From: Microvirga zambiensis WSM3693
GTDB taxonomy: Bacteria; Pseudomonadota; Alphaproteobacteria; Rhizobiales; Beijerinckiaceae
Assembly (NCBI RefSeq): GCF_016735695.1
Contig: NZ_JAERQD010000023.1
Location: 1-64,000, forward strand
Direction: 5' to 3'
DNA length: 64,000 nt
Position 1 is the stretch's first letter. Each line of letters opens with the position of its first letter. Under the pieces are notes generated by a model. That model was not told the origin of the DNA. It worked only from the letters and a program-made list of their open reading frames with translations, and did not search any database. Of the stretch, positions 1 to 8,927 are shown piece after piece. The position numbers were made by a program, and so were the translations under genes.

Positions 1-28
1 CGCAGGGTGAGATGACGGCGAGGGAAAC

Positions 29-350
29 GTCATCCCGGGAGGAGCGTGGCGCTGTCATCCCGGACGGCGCAGCCGAGCCGGGATCGCTGGAGGAGCGTGG
101 CGCTGTCATCCCGGACGAAGCAAAGCGAAGATCCGGGATCGCAAGCCGAATAAAGCGCTGTCATCCCGGGGCGGCGCAGCCGAGCCCGGGATCCAGAACC
201 GCCGACGCCGCAGAACCATGCGCGACGCGGATCGTCTCGTCCTGAGACGACGCGGTTCCGGATCCCCGCCTGCGCGGGGATGACAAGGTCGAGGGTTCCT
301 GCGCGTCGTTCTGCATACGATCCCGGATCGTCGCTCACGCTCCGTCCGGG
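29..350. repeat. Cluster of REP-like 'GTCATCCCGG' palindromic repeats
   Basis: Several related units lie here. GTCATCCCGG occurs near 29, 54, 107 and 160, and each of the last three is followed 20-35 nt later by a matching CCGGGATC arm (near 77, 132 and 185). The GC-rich middles read like 'GGCGCAGCCGAGC'. An inverted copy with the arms GATCCCCGC and GCGGGGATGACA lies near 260-283, and a degenerate copy near 319-350. Such units are dispersed extragenic palindromes in high-GC alphaproteobacteria. The stretch 1-516 has no coding sequence I would support; reading frames through it are simply open across the repeats. Confidence 0.7.
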
Positions 351-516
351 AGGACGTAGAGGAGCGCGCCGAACGGGAATGATGCAGCCTCGATATTTCA
401 TCTGGCGAAAAACCACATTCCCGCCCATCGGGGCTTATATGATCTCGGAATCGAGGTTCATTCCGCCTTGACCTGCGGCGCGCGATCCACCATGAGGGTT
501 TGCAAGGTTTTTACCC

Positions 517-544
517 AACCCTGGCCTTGCGCCGGGGTTTTTTT
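517..544 (+). terminator. Intrinsic terminator-like hairpin in the purA leader
   Basis: A 9-bp stem (517-525 with 531-539, one G-T pair) with a 5-nt loop runs into seven T residues (538-544). It ends only 17 nt before the purA ATG, leaving room for a ribosome site (GAGG near 549) but not for a promoter. It either ends the upstream transcript with purA read through it, or works as an attenuator. Upstream segments AGGGTT (495-500) and GCAAGG (502-507) could pair with 517-522 or 525-530 and so compete with the terminator stem. Confidence 0.7.
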
Positions 545-561
545 ATGTGAGGCTTTAAGCG

Positions 562-1854
562 ATGGCGAACGTGGTTGTCGTGGGCGCCCAATGGGGCGAC
601 GAAGGCAAGGGCAAGATCGTCGACTGGCTGTCCGAACAGGCGGACGTGGTCGTGCGGTTCCAGGGCGGGCACAATGCCGGCCATACCCTCGTGATCGGCG
701 AAAAGGTCTACAAGCTGTCGCTGCTGCCCTCCGGCGTCGTGCGCCCGGGCAAGCTCTCCGTCATCGGCAACGGCGTCGTGCTCGATCCGCATGCGCTCGC
801 CGGCGAGGTGGCGCGGTTGTCCGAGCAGGGCGTTTCGATCTCCCGCGAGAACCTGCGCGTGGCCGAGAACGCCACGCTGATCCTGTCCATCCACCGCGAG
901 CTCGACGCCCTGCGCGAGAGCGGCAGCGCCGGCACCAAGATCGGCACTACCAAGCGCGGCATCGGCCCGGCCTACGAGGACAAGGCGGGCCGCCGCGCCA
1001 TCCGCCTGATGGATCTCGCCGATCTGTCCGCACTGCCGGAAAAGATCGAGCGGCTGCTCACGCATCACAACGCGCTTCGCCGCGGCTTCGGCCTCGAGGA
1101 GTTCGGCGCCGACGCGATCTACGAGGAGCTGGCCTCCGTCGCCCCGAAGGTGCTGCCCTACATGGATGCCGTGTGGCGCCTCCTCGACGAGGAGCGCAGG
1201 GCCGGCAAGCGCATCCTGTTCGAGGGTGCGCAGGGCGCGCTGCTCGATGTCGACCACGGCACCTATCCCTTCGTCACGTCCTCCAACACGGTCGCCGGGC
1301 AGGCTGCCACCGGGTCGGGCCTCGGCCCGGGCAGCGTCGGCTACGTGCTCGGCATCGCCAAGGCCTACACGACCCGCGTCGGCGAGGGACCGTTCCCGAC
1401 CGAGCTGTTCGACGAGACCGGCGAGCTGATCGGGCAGAAGGGCAAGGAATTCGGCGTGGTCACGGGCCGGAAGCGCCGCTGCGGCTGGTTCGACGCGACG
1501 CTCGTGCGCCAGACCGTGAGCACCTCCGGCATCGACGGCATCGCGCTCACCAAGCTCGACATCCTCGACGGCTTCGAGACGATCAAGATCGGCGTCGGCT
1601 ACAAGCTCGACGGTGAGATCATCGACTACTTCCCCGCGAGCCAGGGCGCTCAGGCGCGGGTCGAGCCGATCTACGAGGAGATCGAGGGCTGGAGCGGGTC
1701 GACCGCCGGAGCGCGCTCCTGGGCCGACCTGCCGGCGCAGGCGATCAAATATGTCCGCCGCGTCGAGGAGCTGATCGGGGCACCCGTCGCCGTTCTCTCC
1801 ACCTCGCCGGAGCGTGACGACACAATCCTGATGAAGAACCCCTTTGAGGGTTGA
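562..1854 (+). CDS. purA: Adenylosuccinate synthetase
   Basis: PurA condenses IMP with aspartate, using GTP, to give adenylosuccinate, the first committed step from IMP to AMP in the cytoplasm. The 430-residue length is normal for the family. The N-terminal nucleotide loop GDEGKGK (about residues 12-18), with the catalytic Asp, and the GHNAGHT motif near residue 38 with the catalytic His are intact. The ATG follows a GAGG ribosome site. It is the only purine gene here. The hairpin just upstream suggests expression by read-through or attenuation. Identification is secure. Confidence 0.97.
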   Translation: MANVVVVGAQWGDEGKGKIVDWLSEQADVVVRFQGGHNAGHTLVIGEKVYKLSLLPSGVVRPGKLSVIGNGVVLDPHALAGEVARLSEQGVSISRENLRVAENATLILSIHRELDALRESGSAGTKIGTTKRGIGPAYEDKAGRRAIRLMDLADLSALPEKIERLLTHHNALRRGFGLEEFGADAIYEELASVAPKVLPYMDAVWRLLDEERRAGKRILFEGAQGALLDVDHGTYPFVTSSNTVAGQAATGSGLGPGSVGYVLGIAKAYTTRVGEGPFPTELFDETGELIGQKGKEFGVVTGRKRRCGWFDATLVRQTVSTSGIDGIALTKLDILDGFETIKIGVGYKLDGEIIDYFPASQGAQARVEPIYEEIEGWSGSTAGARSWADLPAQAIKYVRRVEELIGAPVAVLSTSPERDDTILMKNPFEG

Positions 1855-1888
1855 CGACGGAGCCGCAGCGGGTCATTCCCTGTGAGAA

Positions 1889-3079
1889 ATGGCAGATTAT
1901 TACCCTCTCATCGCGCGGGCCGTCGAAGGCCTGCCCGAGCAATCCAGCGACCAGCGGCACGCTGTGTACGAGCGTGCCCGTACGGCACTGATCGCGCAGC
2001 TGCGCAATCTGAATCCGCCTCTGTCCGAGGCGGAGATCCAGCAGGAAGGCCGCTCCCTCGACGAGGCCATCACCCGCGTCGAGGCTGATTACGCAGTGGC
2101 AGACGGGGCCGTCGCGGATGATTTCGCAACGGCCCATTCCGGCGATCACGCTGCCGCAGGAGGTTCGCGTGCCGCGCCGCCGGCGCACGGCCTGCGCGCG
2201 CCGGCGCCGCCGATGGCGGCCGACGACGAGGTGGAAGACGACACTCCTTACGCCGAGCCCGCCGTCGCCCGGCCGAAGGTCGACAGCCGGCCGCATCCGG
2301 CCATGCAGAACAAGGGACGGACGCGGACGATCATCTTCGGATCGGTCCTCGCCTTGGTGATCGCGGCGATCGCCGCCTTCGCCTTCCTGTGGCGCGACAG
2401 GCCCGAGAATCTGCCGCCGGAGACGCCCGTCGCAGAGGCACCGCAGGCGCCGCCCGCCGATTCCAAGATCAACGAGCGGGTCGGAGGGCAGGCCGCGCCG
2501 GCTCAGGCGCCCGCGCCCGCTCCCCGTCAGGAGGTCGCGGCGGTTCAGCGTGCGGTCTTCTACGAGGAGGATCCCGCCAATCCGCAGGCGCCGAAGGCGC
2601 AGGTCGGGCGCGTCACCTGGCGCCTCGAGGACGTCAATCCAGGCCAGGGCCAGCCGCTCGAGCGGGCGGTCACCGCCATGATCGAGATTCCCGATGCGGG
2701 GCTCAACATGCGGATGGTCCTGCGGCGCAATCTCGACACGACCCTGCCGGCCTCGCATACGGTGGAACTCACCTTCACCACCCGCGAGGGCGACCTGACC
2801 CGCGTCATCCGCGACGTCGGCCTCCTGCAGTTCAAGGACGAGGAAGCGGCCCGCGGGACGCCGGTGGCAGGTCTCCCGGTGCCGGTGCGCGAGAACCTTT
2901 TTCTGATCGGCCTGTCCAACCTGCAGGTCGACGTGGCGCGCAATACGCAGCTGTTCGTGCGCCGCAACTGGATCGACCTGCCGGTGCGCATGGCCTCCGG
3001 ACAGCGCGCGATCCTGAGCTTCGAGAAGGGCGCCTCCGGCAACCAGATCCTCAACAACGCCTTCAGCCAGTGGCAGTAG
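1889..3079 (+). CDS. Single-pass membrane protein of unknown function
   Basis: A 396-residue protein starting 34 nt after purA, so possibly co-transcribed. Residues 1-70 are a helical, charged cytoplasmic part. Residues 75-145 are Ala/Pro/acidic-rich and look disordered. One transmembrane helix lies at about 148-168, followed by a Pro/Ala linker (170-215). The C-terminal part (about 225-390) looks like a folded periplasmic domain rich in beta strands. Proteins of this layout sit next to purA and rpoH in related Hyphomicrobiales, but I know of no assigned function. A cell-envelope role is only a guess from topology. Confidence 0.85.
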   Translation: MADYYPLIARAVEGLPEQSSDQRHAVYERARTALIAQLRNLNPPLSEAEIQQEGRSLDEAITRVEADYAVADGAVADDFATAHSGDHAAAGGSRAAPPAHGLRAPAPPMAADDEVEDDTPYAEPAVARPKVDSRPHPAMQNKGRTRTIIFGSVLALVIAAIAAFAFLWRDRPENLPPETPVAEAPQAPPADSKINERVGGQAAPAQAPAPAPRQEVAAVQRAVFYEEDPANPQAPKAQVGRVTWRLEDVNPGQGQPLERAVTAMIEIPDAGLNMRMVLRRNLDTTLPASHTVELTFTTREGDLTRVIRDVGLLQFKDEEAARGTPVAGLPVPVRENLFLIGLSNLQVDVARNTQLFVRRNWIDLPVRMASGQRAILSFEKGASGNQILNNAFSQWQ

Positions 3080-3136
3080 GCTAGAACGTTTTTCGGCGAA
3101 GAGGATCCGGCTCGCCGTAAAAAATGTTTCAAAGCA

Positions 3137-3162
3137 AAAAGCCGCGCGAGAGCGCGGCTTTT
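3137..3162. terminator. Bidirectional intrinsic terminator
   Basis: An 11-bp perfect stem (3137-3147 with 3152-3162) with a GAGA loop. It is flanked by A residues on the left and T residues on the right, so it has a U-tract on both strands. It lies between the convergent membrane-protein gene and rpoH and should serve both. Confidence 0.85.
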
Positions 3163-3189
3163 CTCTTGGTCGACGATTGTCGGTGGGAT

Positions 3190-4080
3190 TTAGGCGTCGG
3201 CCGAGGTCGTCTCGATCTGGGTCAGGTTCTTCTTGACCGCTTCCTGGATCTTCTCGAAGGCGCGCACCTCGATCTGGCGAACGCGCTCGCGGGAGACCCC
3301 GAACTCGGTGGAGAGTTCCTCCAGGGTGATCGGATCGTCCGACAGACGGCGGGCTTCGAAAATGCGCCGCTCGCGCGGGTTGAGCACCGAGAGCGCATTG
3401 CGCAGGGCCTTGAGCCGGTTCTGGCCCTCTTCCTCCTCGACGAGCGTCTGCTCCTGGCTCTGGCCCTGATCGACGAGCCAGTCCTGCCATTCCCCGCCGC
3501 CCTCGCCCTCATCGCGTAAGGGAGCGTTGAGCGAGGCGTCGCCGCCGAGACGACGGTTCATGTCGACCACATCCTGCTCGGTTACGCCGAGCTGGGTCGC
3601 GATCTGCTTGACGTTGTCGGGATGCAGGTCGCCTTCCTCGAAGGCGGAGATGCGGCCCTTGGCCTTGCGCAGGTTGAAGAACAGCTTCTTCTGGTTCGCG
3701 GTGGTGCCCATCTTCACGAGGGACCACGAACGCAGGATGTATTCTTGAATCGCCGCCTTGATCCACCACATGGCATAAGTGGCGAGGCGGAAGCCCTTGT
3801 CGGGCTCGAAGCGCTTGACGGCCTGCATCAGGCCGACATTGCCTTCCGACACTACTTCGCCGATCGGCAGGCCGTAGCCGCGATAGCCCATGGCGATCTT
3901 GGCGACCAGGCGCAGGTGGGACGTGACGAGCTTGTGAGCGGCTTCGCGATCTCCATGCTCGCGCCAGCTTTTGGCGAGCATATATTCCTCATGCGGCTCG
4001 AGCATGGGGAAGCGACGGATCTCGTCGAGATAACGCGAAAGGCCTCCTTCATTGGCAAGCACCGGAAGCGCTGCAGCCAT
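3190..4080 (-). CDS. rpoH: RNA polymerase heat-shock sigma factor RpoH (sigma-32)
   Basis: A sigma-70-family protein of 296 residues that directs core polymerase to heat-shock and stress promoters. Region 2 (about 40-110), including the RpoH-specific box QKKLFFNLR near residue 120, and a region 4 helix-turn-helix near the C-terminus (TLEELSTEFGVSRERVRQIE) are all present. I start it at the ATG at 4080 because AGAGGAGGAG lies directly upstream; an in-frame start 12 codons earlier has no such site. Alphaproteobacteria often have more than one rpoH, so paralogue status is open. Confidence 0.95.
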   Translation of the reverse strand: MAAALPVLANEGGLSRYLDEIRRFPMLEPHEEYMLAKSWREHGDREAAHKLVTSHLRLVAKIAMGYRGYGLPIGEVVSEGNVGLMQAVKRFEPDKGFRLATYAMWWIKAAIQEYILRSWSLVKMGTTANQKKLFFNLRKAKGRISAFEEGDLHPDNVKQIATQLGVTEQDVVDMNRRLGGDASLNAPLRDEGEGGGEWQDWLVDQGQSQEQTLVEEEEGQNRLKALRNALSVLNPRERRIFEARRLSDDPITLEELSTEFGVSRERVRQIEVRAFEKIQEAVKKNLTQIETTSADA

Positions 4081-4243
4081 AGTTTCTCCTCCTCTGGCTC
4101 CCTCAGGGTGAGGCAAGCCTGTGGCGGCCCCCCTCCATGGCCGGCCGCCGAACGTGTCTATATAAGCGGTTCAACCGTGTCCGAATAGAGGCGTCAGGCT
4201 TCAAGACGTGGTGAACGCTCCAGACTCCCAAGGGTGCCAGCGT

Positions 4244-4260
4244 GGCCGCATTTTGCGGCC
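4244..4260 (-). terminator. Possible hairpin terminator of rluD
   Basis: A 7-bp perfect GC-rich stem (4244-4250 with 4254-4260) sits 8 nt past the rluD stop codon. It has no U-tract on the minus strand, so termination is plausible but unproven. Confidence 0.35.
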
Positions 4261-4268
4261 GATTGACG

Positions 4269-5270
4269 CTAAATCGGCGCCCTCAGGGCCTGCAGGAGGG
4301 CGGCCATGTCCGCGGGCAGGGTGCTCTCGAAACGTAGGAATTCGCCGCTGCGCGGATGTTCGAAGCCCAGGATCGCGGCATGCAGGGCCTGCCGGTTCAG
4401 GGCGTTCAGGGCCTCCCGCTGCGGCTCGCCAAGGCGGTTCGCCTTGGTCTTGAACCCGGAGCCATAATTGGCATCGCCGAGCAGCGGATGGCCGATATGC
4501 GCCATGTGCACGCGGATCTGGTGCGTGCGCCCGGTTTCCAACTCGCAGCGCACGAGGCTCGCCAACGGCAGGGCCGGGGGCAGATCCTCCAGCACCTCGT
4601 AATGGGTGATGGCGTGGCGACCTCGCTCCTCGCCGACCACGACGATCTTCTCGCGGTTATGCGTGGAGCGGGCGAGCGCCGCCTCCACGATGCCCTTCCG
4701 TCGGTCGGGCACACCCCAGAGGATCGCCAGATAGGAGCGTTCCAGCGGCCCTGAGCGGCCGTGATCGGCGAATTGCGCCGCCAGCGCCTGGTGAGCGAGA
4801 TCGTTCTTGGCCACCACCAGAAGCCCTGACGTGTCCTTGTCGAGACGATGCACGATGCCCGGCCGCTTCACGCCGCCGATGCCGGAGAGGCTCTCCCCGC
4901 AATGGGCGATGAGGGCATTCACCAAGGTGCCGGAATCATGCCCGGCCGCGGGATGGACGACGAGCCCGGGCGGCTTGTCGATGACGATCACATCGTCGTC
5001 CTCGTAGACGATGACGAGCTCCATCGCTTCTCCGGCCGGCTCAGCCGGCACCGCCGGCGGCACCGTCAGCGCAATCCGCGCGCCGCCCGCCACCTTGCGG
5101 TTCGGGTCGAGCACCGGCACCCCGTCGACAACCACCTGGCCGTCCCGGATCAGCGCCTGCAGGCGGCTGCGCGACAGATCGCCCTGCAGCCGCGCCAGCA
5201 CCCGGTCGAGCCGCTCAGGCGCCAGAGTGTCGTCCAAATGCCATTCCTGTCGAACCGCGTCGTTCACCAC
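4269..5270 (-). CDS. rluD: 23S rRNA pseudouridine synthase, RluA/RluD family
   Basis: Converts uridines to pseudouridine in 23S rRNA; RluD-type enzymes modify helix 69 (positions 1911/1915/1917 in E. coli). The protein is 333 residues. It has an N-terminal S4 RNA-binding domain (about 15-75) and the RluA catalytic domain with the signature HRLDKDTSGLLVVAK near residue 140, whose Asp is the nucleophile. The start is GTG-GTG, preceded by a GAGGAT site. RluC or RluA specificity cannot be excluded, but the S4 domain and length favour RluD. Confidence 0.9.
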   Translation of the reverse strand: MVNDAVRQEWHLDDTLAPERLDRVLARLQGDLSRSRLQALIRDGQVVVDGVPVLDPNRKVAGGARIALTVPPAVPAEPAGEAMELVIVYEDDDVIVIDKPPGLVVHPAAGHDSGTLVNALIAHCGESLSGIGGVKRPGIVHRLDKDTSGLLVVAKNDLAHQALAAQFADHGRSGPLERSYLAILWGVPDRRKGIVEAALARSTHNREKIVVVGEERGRHAITHYEVLEDLPPALPLASLVRCELETGRTHQIRVHMAHIGHPLLGDANYGSGFKTKANRLGEPQREALNALNRQALHAAILGFEHPRSGEFLRFESTLPADMAALLQALRAPI

Positions 5271-5362
5271 ATCCTCATTCCAACCTGCGCCCTCGCTTTT
5301 TTCGGCAAAAGGGCTTGAAGCAAATCAGAAGGGTGGTTATACGAGCGGCCTCCACCTTGCTA

Positions 5363-5438
5363 GCTCCCTTCGTCTAGCGGTCTAGGACGTCGCCCTCTCA
5401 CGGCGAAAACAGGGGTTCGAGTCCCCTAGGGAGCGCCA
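5363..5438 (+). tRNA. tRNA-Glu (anticodon CTC)
   Basis: A full cloverleaf is visible. The acceptor arm GCTCCCT pairs with AGGGAGC, the anticodon stem TCGCC/GGCGA encloses the loop CTCTCAC, giving anticodon CTC (Glu, GAG codons), and the T arm is AGGGG-TTCGAGT-CCCCT. The 3' CCA (5436-5438) is encoded. It lies alone between rluD and the first Tct operon. Confidence 0.95.
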
Positions 5439-5622
5439 AAGGTTCGATAAGGCCTTTGAACGCCTTAACCTCACCCATAAATATCTTGACGCTCGTCAAA
5501 CGGGACGGACCGGCGCTATGCGCATCCCGGGCTTCTCCAAGCCTGAGGCGCAATTCGTTGAATTACGCGCCAGGGAAAAGCCAAGCTGGCCCTTAAGATT
5601 AAAAGCCGATCTCAAACCGAGC

Positions 5623-5650
5623 CGAGACAGGGTTGGCTAACCCTGTCTCG
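5623..5650 (-). terminator. Terminator hairpin of the first Tct operon
   Basis: A perfect 12-bp stem (5623-5634 with 5639-5650) with loop GGCT, 51 nt beyond the tctA stop codon on the minus strand. There is no long U-tract. It is the likely 3' end of the TctCBA transcript. Confidence 0.6.
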
Positions 5651-5701
5651 GAGCACGCTGAAAGTATCATCGATCGAAGGGCATCCGATGACTTGCCGAA
5701 A

Positions 5702-7207
5702 CTACTCGGCTTCGGAGAACACCTCTTCTCTCTTGTTCCGGATCTGGGGAAGAACGGTCACGAGCAGCAGGGCGAGAGCGACGAGGAGAATTCCCGCCGA
5801 GATCGGATGCGTCACGAAGATCCACGGATCGCCACGAGACAGCTGCAGCGTCCGGCGCAGGTTTTCCTCCAGCATCGGCCCAAGGATGAAGCCGAGCAGC
5901 AAAGGTGCCGGCTCGCATTTCATGCGGACCAGCAGGTATCCGACGAAGCCGAAGATCGCTGCGATATAGATCTCGAAAGTCTGGTTCTGGATCGAATAGA
6001 GACCGACGACGCAGAACATCAGGATTGCAGGATAGAGCACCTTGTAGGGAATGGTGATCAGCTTGACCCATAACCCCACCATCGGCAGGTTGAGCACGAC
6101 CAGCAGCACATTGCCGACCCACATCGAAGCGATCAGGGCCCAGAAAAGATCCGGGTTGGTCGTCATTACCTGCGGGCCGGGCGAGATGTTGTTGATCATC
6201 ATCGCGCCCATCATCAGCGCCATGACGCCGTTGGAGGGCAGGCCCAGAGTCAGCATCGGGATGAACGAAGTCTGAGCGGCCGCATTGTTCGCGGCCTCGG
6301 GACCCGCCACGCCTTCCACCGCACCGTTGCCGAATTTCCGTGGCTCGCGCGAAACCCGCTTCTCCAAGGTGTAGGCGGCGAACGACGCCAGAGCGGCTCC
6401 TCCGCCAGGCAGAACGCCGAGGACCGAGCCGATGAGCGTACCGCGTACAGCAGCGGGAGCCGCGGCATCGAACTCCTTTTTGTTGGGCCAGAGCGAGGTG
6501 ATCTTGTGAATGGCCGGCCCGCTGCCCGTCTTTTCCGCAACCGTGCTGATGATGTCGGCGAAGGCGAACATGCCCATCGCCAAGGCCACGAACTCGAGTC
6601 CCGAGCTCAGCTCGAGAAAGCCGAACGTAAACCGATAAGAGCCACTGCTGGCATCGACGCCGATGCAGCCCAGGATCAATCCGACCAGCACCATGCAGAT
6701 GGCTTTGAGCAGAGACCCGTGAGCAAGGATGACCGCTGCGACCAATCCCAGCACCATCAAAGAGAAATACTCCGTCGAGCCGAATGACGATGCGACATTG
6801 GACAGGATCGGCGAGAAGGCGGCGACGACGCCAGTCGAGACCGTTCCCGCGAACACGGAGGCGAGGGCGGCGATGGCCAGGGCTGCACCGGCGCGGCCCT
6901 GCTGAGCCATCTTGTAACCGTCGATTGCGGTGACCACGGAAGACGATTCGCCGGGGAGATTGACCAGGATTGCCGCTGTCGAGCCGCCATACTGGGCACC
7001 GTAATAAATGCCTGCCAGCATGATCAGCGACGAGATGGGATCGAGCGCATAGGTCAGCGGCAGCAGCATCGAAATGGTGGCGAGAGGCCCCAGCCCGGGC
7101 AAGACGCCGATCGCAGTGCCGAGAAGCACCCCGACAAAGCAGAAGAGGATGTTCTTGATCTCTAACGCGTGTGAGAAACCGAGACTCGGATTGGCGATCA
7201 GATCCAT
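5702..7207 (-). CDS. tctA: Tripartite tricarboxylate transporter large membrane subunit TctA
   Basis: The large membrane subunit of a TTT-family secondary transporter that takes up a di- or tricarboxylate delivered by the periplasmic TctC. It is 501 residues with about 11-12 hydrophobic segments and the two family Pro-Gly loops, GVLPGLGP near residue 28 and GVLPGGGA near residue 260. The start MDLIANP at 7207 is chosen because it lies one base from the tctB stop codon; the open frame upstream is tctB in another frame. Translational coupling with tctB is likely. The substrate cannot be read from the sequence. Confidence 0.93.
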   Translation of the reverse strand: MDLIANPSLGFSHALEIKNILFCFVGVLLGTAIGVLPGLGPLATISMLLPLTYALDPISSLIMLAGIYYGAQYGGSTAAILVNLPGESSSVVTAIDGYKMAQQGRAGAALAIAALASVFAGTVSTGVVAAFSPILSNVASSFGSTEYFSLMVLGLVAAVILAHGSLLKAICMVLVGLILGCIGVDASSGSYRFTFGFLELSSGLEFVALAMGMFAFADIISTVAEKTGSGPAIHKITSLWPNKKEFDAAAPAAVRGTLIGSVLGVLPGGGAALASFAAYTLEKRVSREPRKFGNGAVEGVAGPEAANNAAAQTSFIPMLTLGLPSNGVMALMMGAMMINNISPGPQVMTTNPDLFWALIASMWVGNVLLVVLNLPMVGLWVKLITIPYKVLYPAILMFCVVGLYSIQNQTFEIYIAAIFGFVGYLLVRMKCEPAPLLLGFILGPMLEENLRRTLQLSRGDPWIFVTHPISAGILLVALALLLVTVLPQIRNKREEVFSEAE

Positions 7208-7208
7208 G

Positions 7209-7655
7209 TCATAGCCCCCAGAGCAACGGTATGCGCAGGTCCAGGCCCAGGATGAAAATGGCGTATGCCATGGCAGTAAGCACTGCAGCAGTGATGACGA
7301 CCGGCAGGATTTTGACATTCCGTCCGGCAAAGGCAGAGATGATCACCAGGGCAGGGATGGCGATCAGAAGTCCTGCCGTCAGCAACAGGCTCGCGGATAT
7401 GACGATGGCCAGCGTGATGATGGCGGCGGATCGCCATTCCAGCGGGGCAATTCGTTCCGATTCAGCGCGCAGCGACTGCACGATCACGAGGCTGCCGGTG
7501 ACGGTGAGCAGGATGCCGAGCCAGAAGGGGAAGAAACCAGGTCCCATTCTGGCAGGCGTGCCGAGCGGATACTGCAGTGCCAGCGTTGCAACGATAAGTC
7601 CGAAGGCGGTGAAAAATAGACCGGATTGCCCATCGGGGCTCCGTAGAAGATTCAT
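7209..7655 (-). CDS. tctB: Tripartite tricarboxylate transporter small membrane subunit TctB
   Basis: A 148-residue protein with four predicted membrane helices, typical of TctB. The N-terminal YPLGTPARMGPGFFPFW motif (about residues 28-44) is the TctB hallmark. The start at 7655 has AGGAGGAG upstream. It is middle in the order C-B-A on the minus strand, 131 bp after tctC and one base before tctA. TctB partners TctA in the membrane complex. Confidence 0.92.
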   Translation of the reverse strand: MNLLRSPDGQSGLFFTAFGLIVATLALQYPLGTPARMGPGFFPFWLGILLTVTGSLVIVQSLRAESERIAPLEWRSAAIITLAIVISASLLLTAGLLIAIPALVIISAFAGRNVKILPVVITAAVLTAMAYAIFILGLDLRIPLLWGL

Positions 7656-7786
7656 GGTTCTCCTCCTGAACGGCCGAGCAGGCGCCAGGAGCAGCTTTTG
7701 AGAGCTGCATCCTGATGCCCGCTGGCATGATCCCAACCCGACATTAACGGCATGCAGGTCGTTTTGGTGGGAGCTATAGGTTGCAC

Positions 7787-8791
7787 TTATTGTTCAATCG
7801 GCATTCCCGAGGCTTTAATCACGGATTCCCACTTTGCAACGTCCGCTTGGATCCGCTGGGACACGACGTCCGGACCACCGTGGAACGGCTCCATGCCGAA
7901 TGAAAGCATCTTTTCGCGAATGTCAGGCTGGTCGATGATGCGCTGAATCTCCGCATTGAGCTTCTGCTTGACCTGATCCGGTACACCTTTGGGCGCGACG
8001 TACGAGTTCCAGCTCGAAACGTCGAAGGGCGCTACGCCGCTTTCCTCAACCGTCGGAGTGTCGGGATACACGGGCGAGCGCTTGCTCCTGGTGGTCGCAA
8101 TGAGCTTGACCTGCTTCGTCTTGATAGGGCTCATGGCGCCGGAGACGATCTCAAGGGCGACGTCGACCTCTCCGCGCGCCACCGCGCCCATGAGTTCAGG
8201 CGTGCTGTTGTAGGTCACGATCTCGACCTTGATGCCTGCCACTGTCGCAAACAGCAGTGAGGAGAGATGCTGCGTGCTTCCCACTGCGACCGAACCGATA
8301 TTGATCTTTCCCGGATTGGCCTTCGCCTTCTTGACGAGGTCCTGCACGGACTCGATGCCCGATTGAGGGGAGGCGACAACGACGAGACCGAACTCGGCGA
8401 CCGGTGAAATCGGCTGGAAATCGGTGATCTGATCGGGCTTCTGATTGGGCATGAGCGTGCGTCGGATCGTGGCCGAGTTGCCCATGTTGAGCAGGGTGTA
8501 GCCTTCCTTGTCGCCCTTGAAGGCCTTTTGAGTTGCGACTGCGCCGCCGGCGCCGGGTTGGTTGTCGACCAGGAAGCGCTGTCCAAGGGAATCTTCGAGC
8601 TTCTCTGAGATGAGGCGCGCCGCGATGTCGGACACGCCTCCGGTGCCGAACGGCAGGATGATCGTGACGGGACGAGTCGGATATTTGCTCTGCGCCATGG
8701 CGGGAGCGCTGAATCCGGCGAGGGCGGCGACAGACATGGCGACGACGACGGCGGTGAAGCGTCTGCGGCTAAACTGACTTGAAGCGTTCAT
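7787..8791 (-). CDS. tctC: Tripartite tricarboxylate transporter substrate-binding protein (TctC/Bug family)
   Basis: A 334-residue periplasmic solute receptor of the Bug/TctC family. Residues 1-34 form a signal peptide with an SRRRF stretch, so twin-arginine or Sec export are both possible, ending AMA-QS. The mature start KYPTRPVTIILPFGTGG is typical of the family. The start at 8791 follows GGGAGGA. It is first in the tctCBA operon and separated by a hairpin from the amidohydrolase operon upstream. Bug receptors bind carboxylates such as citrate, tartrate or aromatic acids. Confidence 0.93.
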   Translation of the reverse strand: MNASSQFSRRRFTAVVVAMSVAALAGFSAPAMAQSKYPTRPVTIILPFGTGGVSDIAARLISEKLEDSLGQRFLVDNQPGAGGAVATQKAFKGDKEGYTLLNMGNSATIRRTLMPNQKPDQITDFQPISPVAEFGLVVVASPQSGIESVQDLVKKAKANPGKINIGSVAVGSTQHLSSLLFATVAGIKVEIVTYNSTPELMGAVARGEVDVALEIVSGAMSPIKTKQVKLIATTRSKRSPVYPDTPTVEESGVAPFDVSSWNSYVAPKGVPDQVKQKLNAEIQRIIDQPDIREKMLSFGMEPFHGGPDVVSQRIQADVAKWESVIKASGMPIEQ

Positions 8792-8826
8792 TGTTTTGTT
8801 CCTCCCAAAAATTGCACAGCGTTCCT

Positions 8827-8861
8827 GCCGCCGACCGGTCCGCTCGGATCCGGTCGGCGGC
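8827..8861 (-). terminator. Long GC hairpin between the amidohydrolase operon and tctC
   Basis: A 12-bp perfect stem (8827-8838 with 8850-8861), with a further TCCG/CGGA pairing inside the loop. It lies between the amidohydrolase stop codon and tctC on the minus strand. It probably ends the upstream transcript or sets relative expression; no U-tract is visible. Confidence 0.5.
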
Positions 8862-8927
8862 GTATTCGTCAGGCCCTCCTCAGCGTAGCCTTGGCCTTCT
8901 GGCCACTCTCTCTGAGACAGGGTGCAA

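Noticed and set aside
492..560. Possible short leader peptide before purA starting at the ATG at 492
   Set aside because: The frame has no stop before purA and continues out of frame through it, so a ribosome-stalling leader peptide is not supported.
1745..3490. Long open frame on the minus strand (about 580 codons)
   Set aside because: It runs antisense to the end of purA, the membrane protein gene and across the terminator at 3137-3162. It is Arg/Gly-rich without any family motif, as expected for a high-GC shadow frame.
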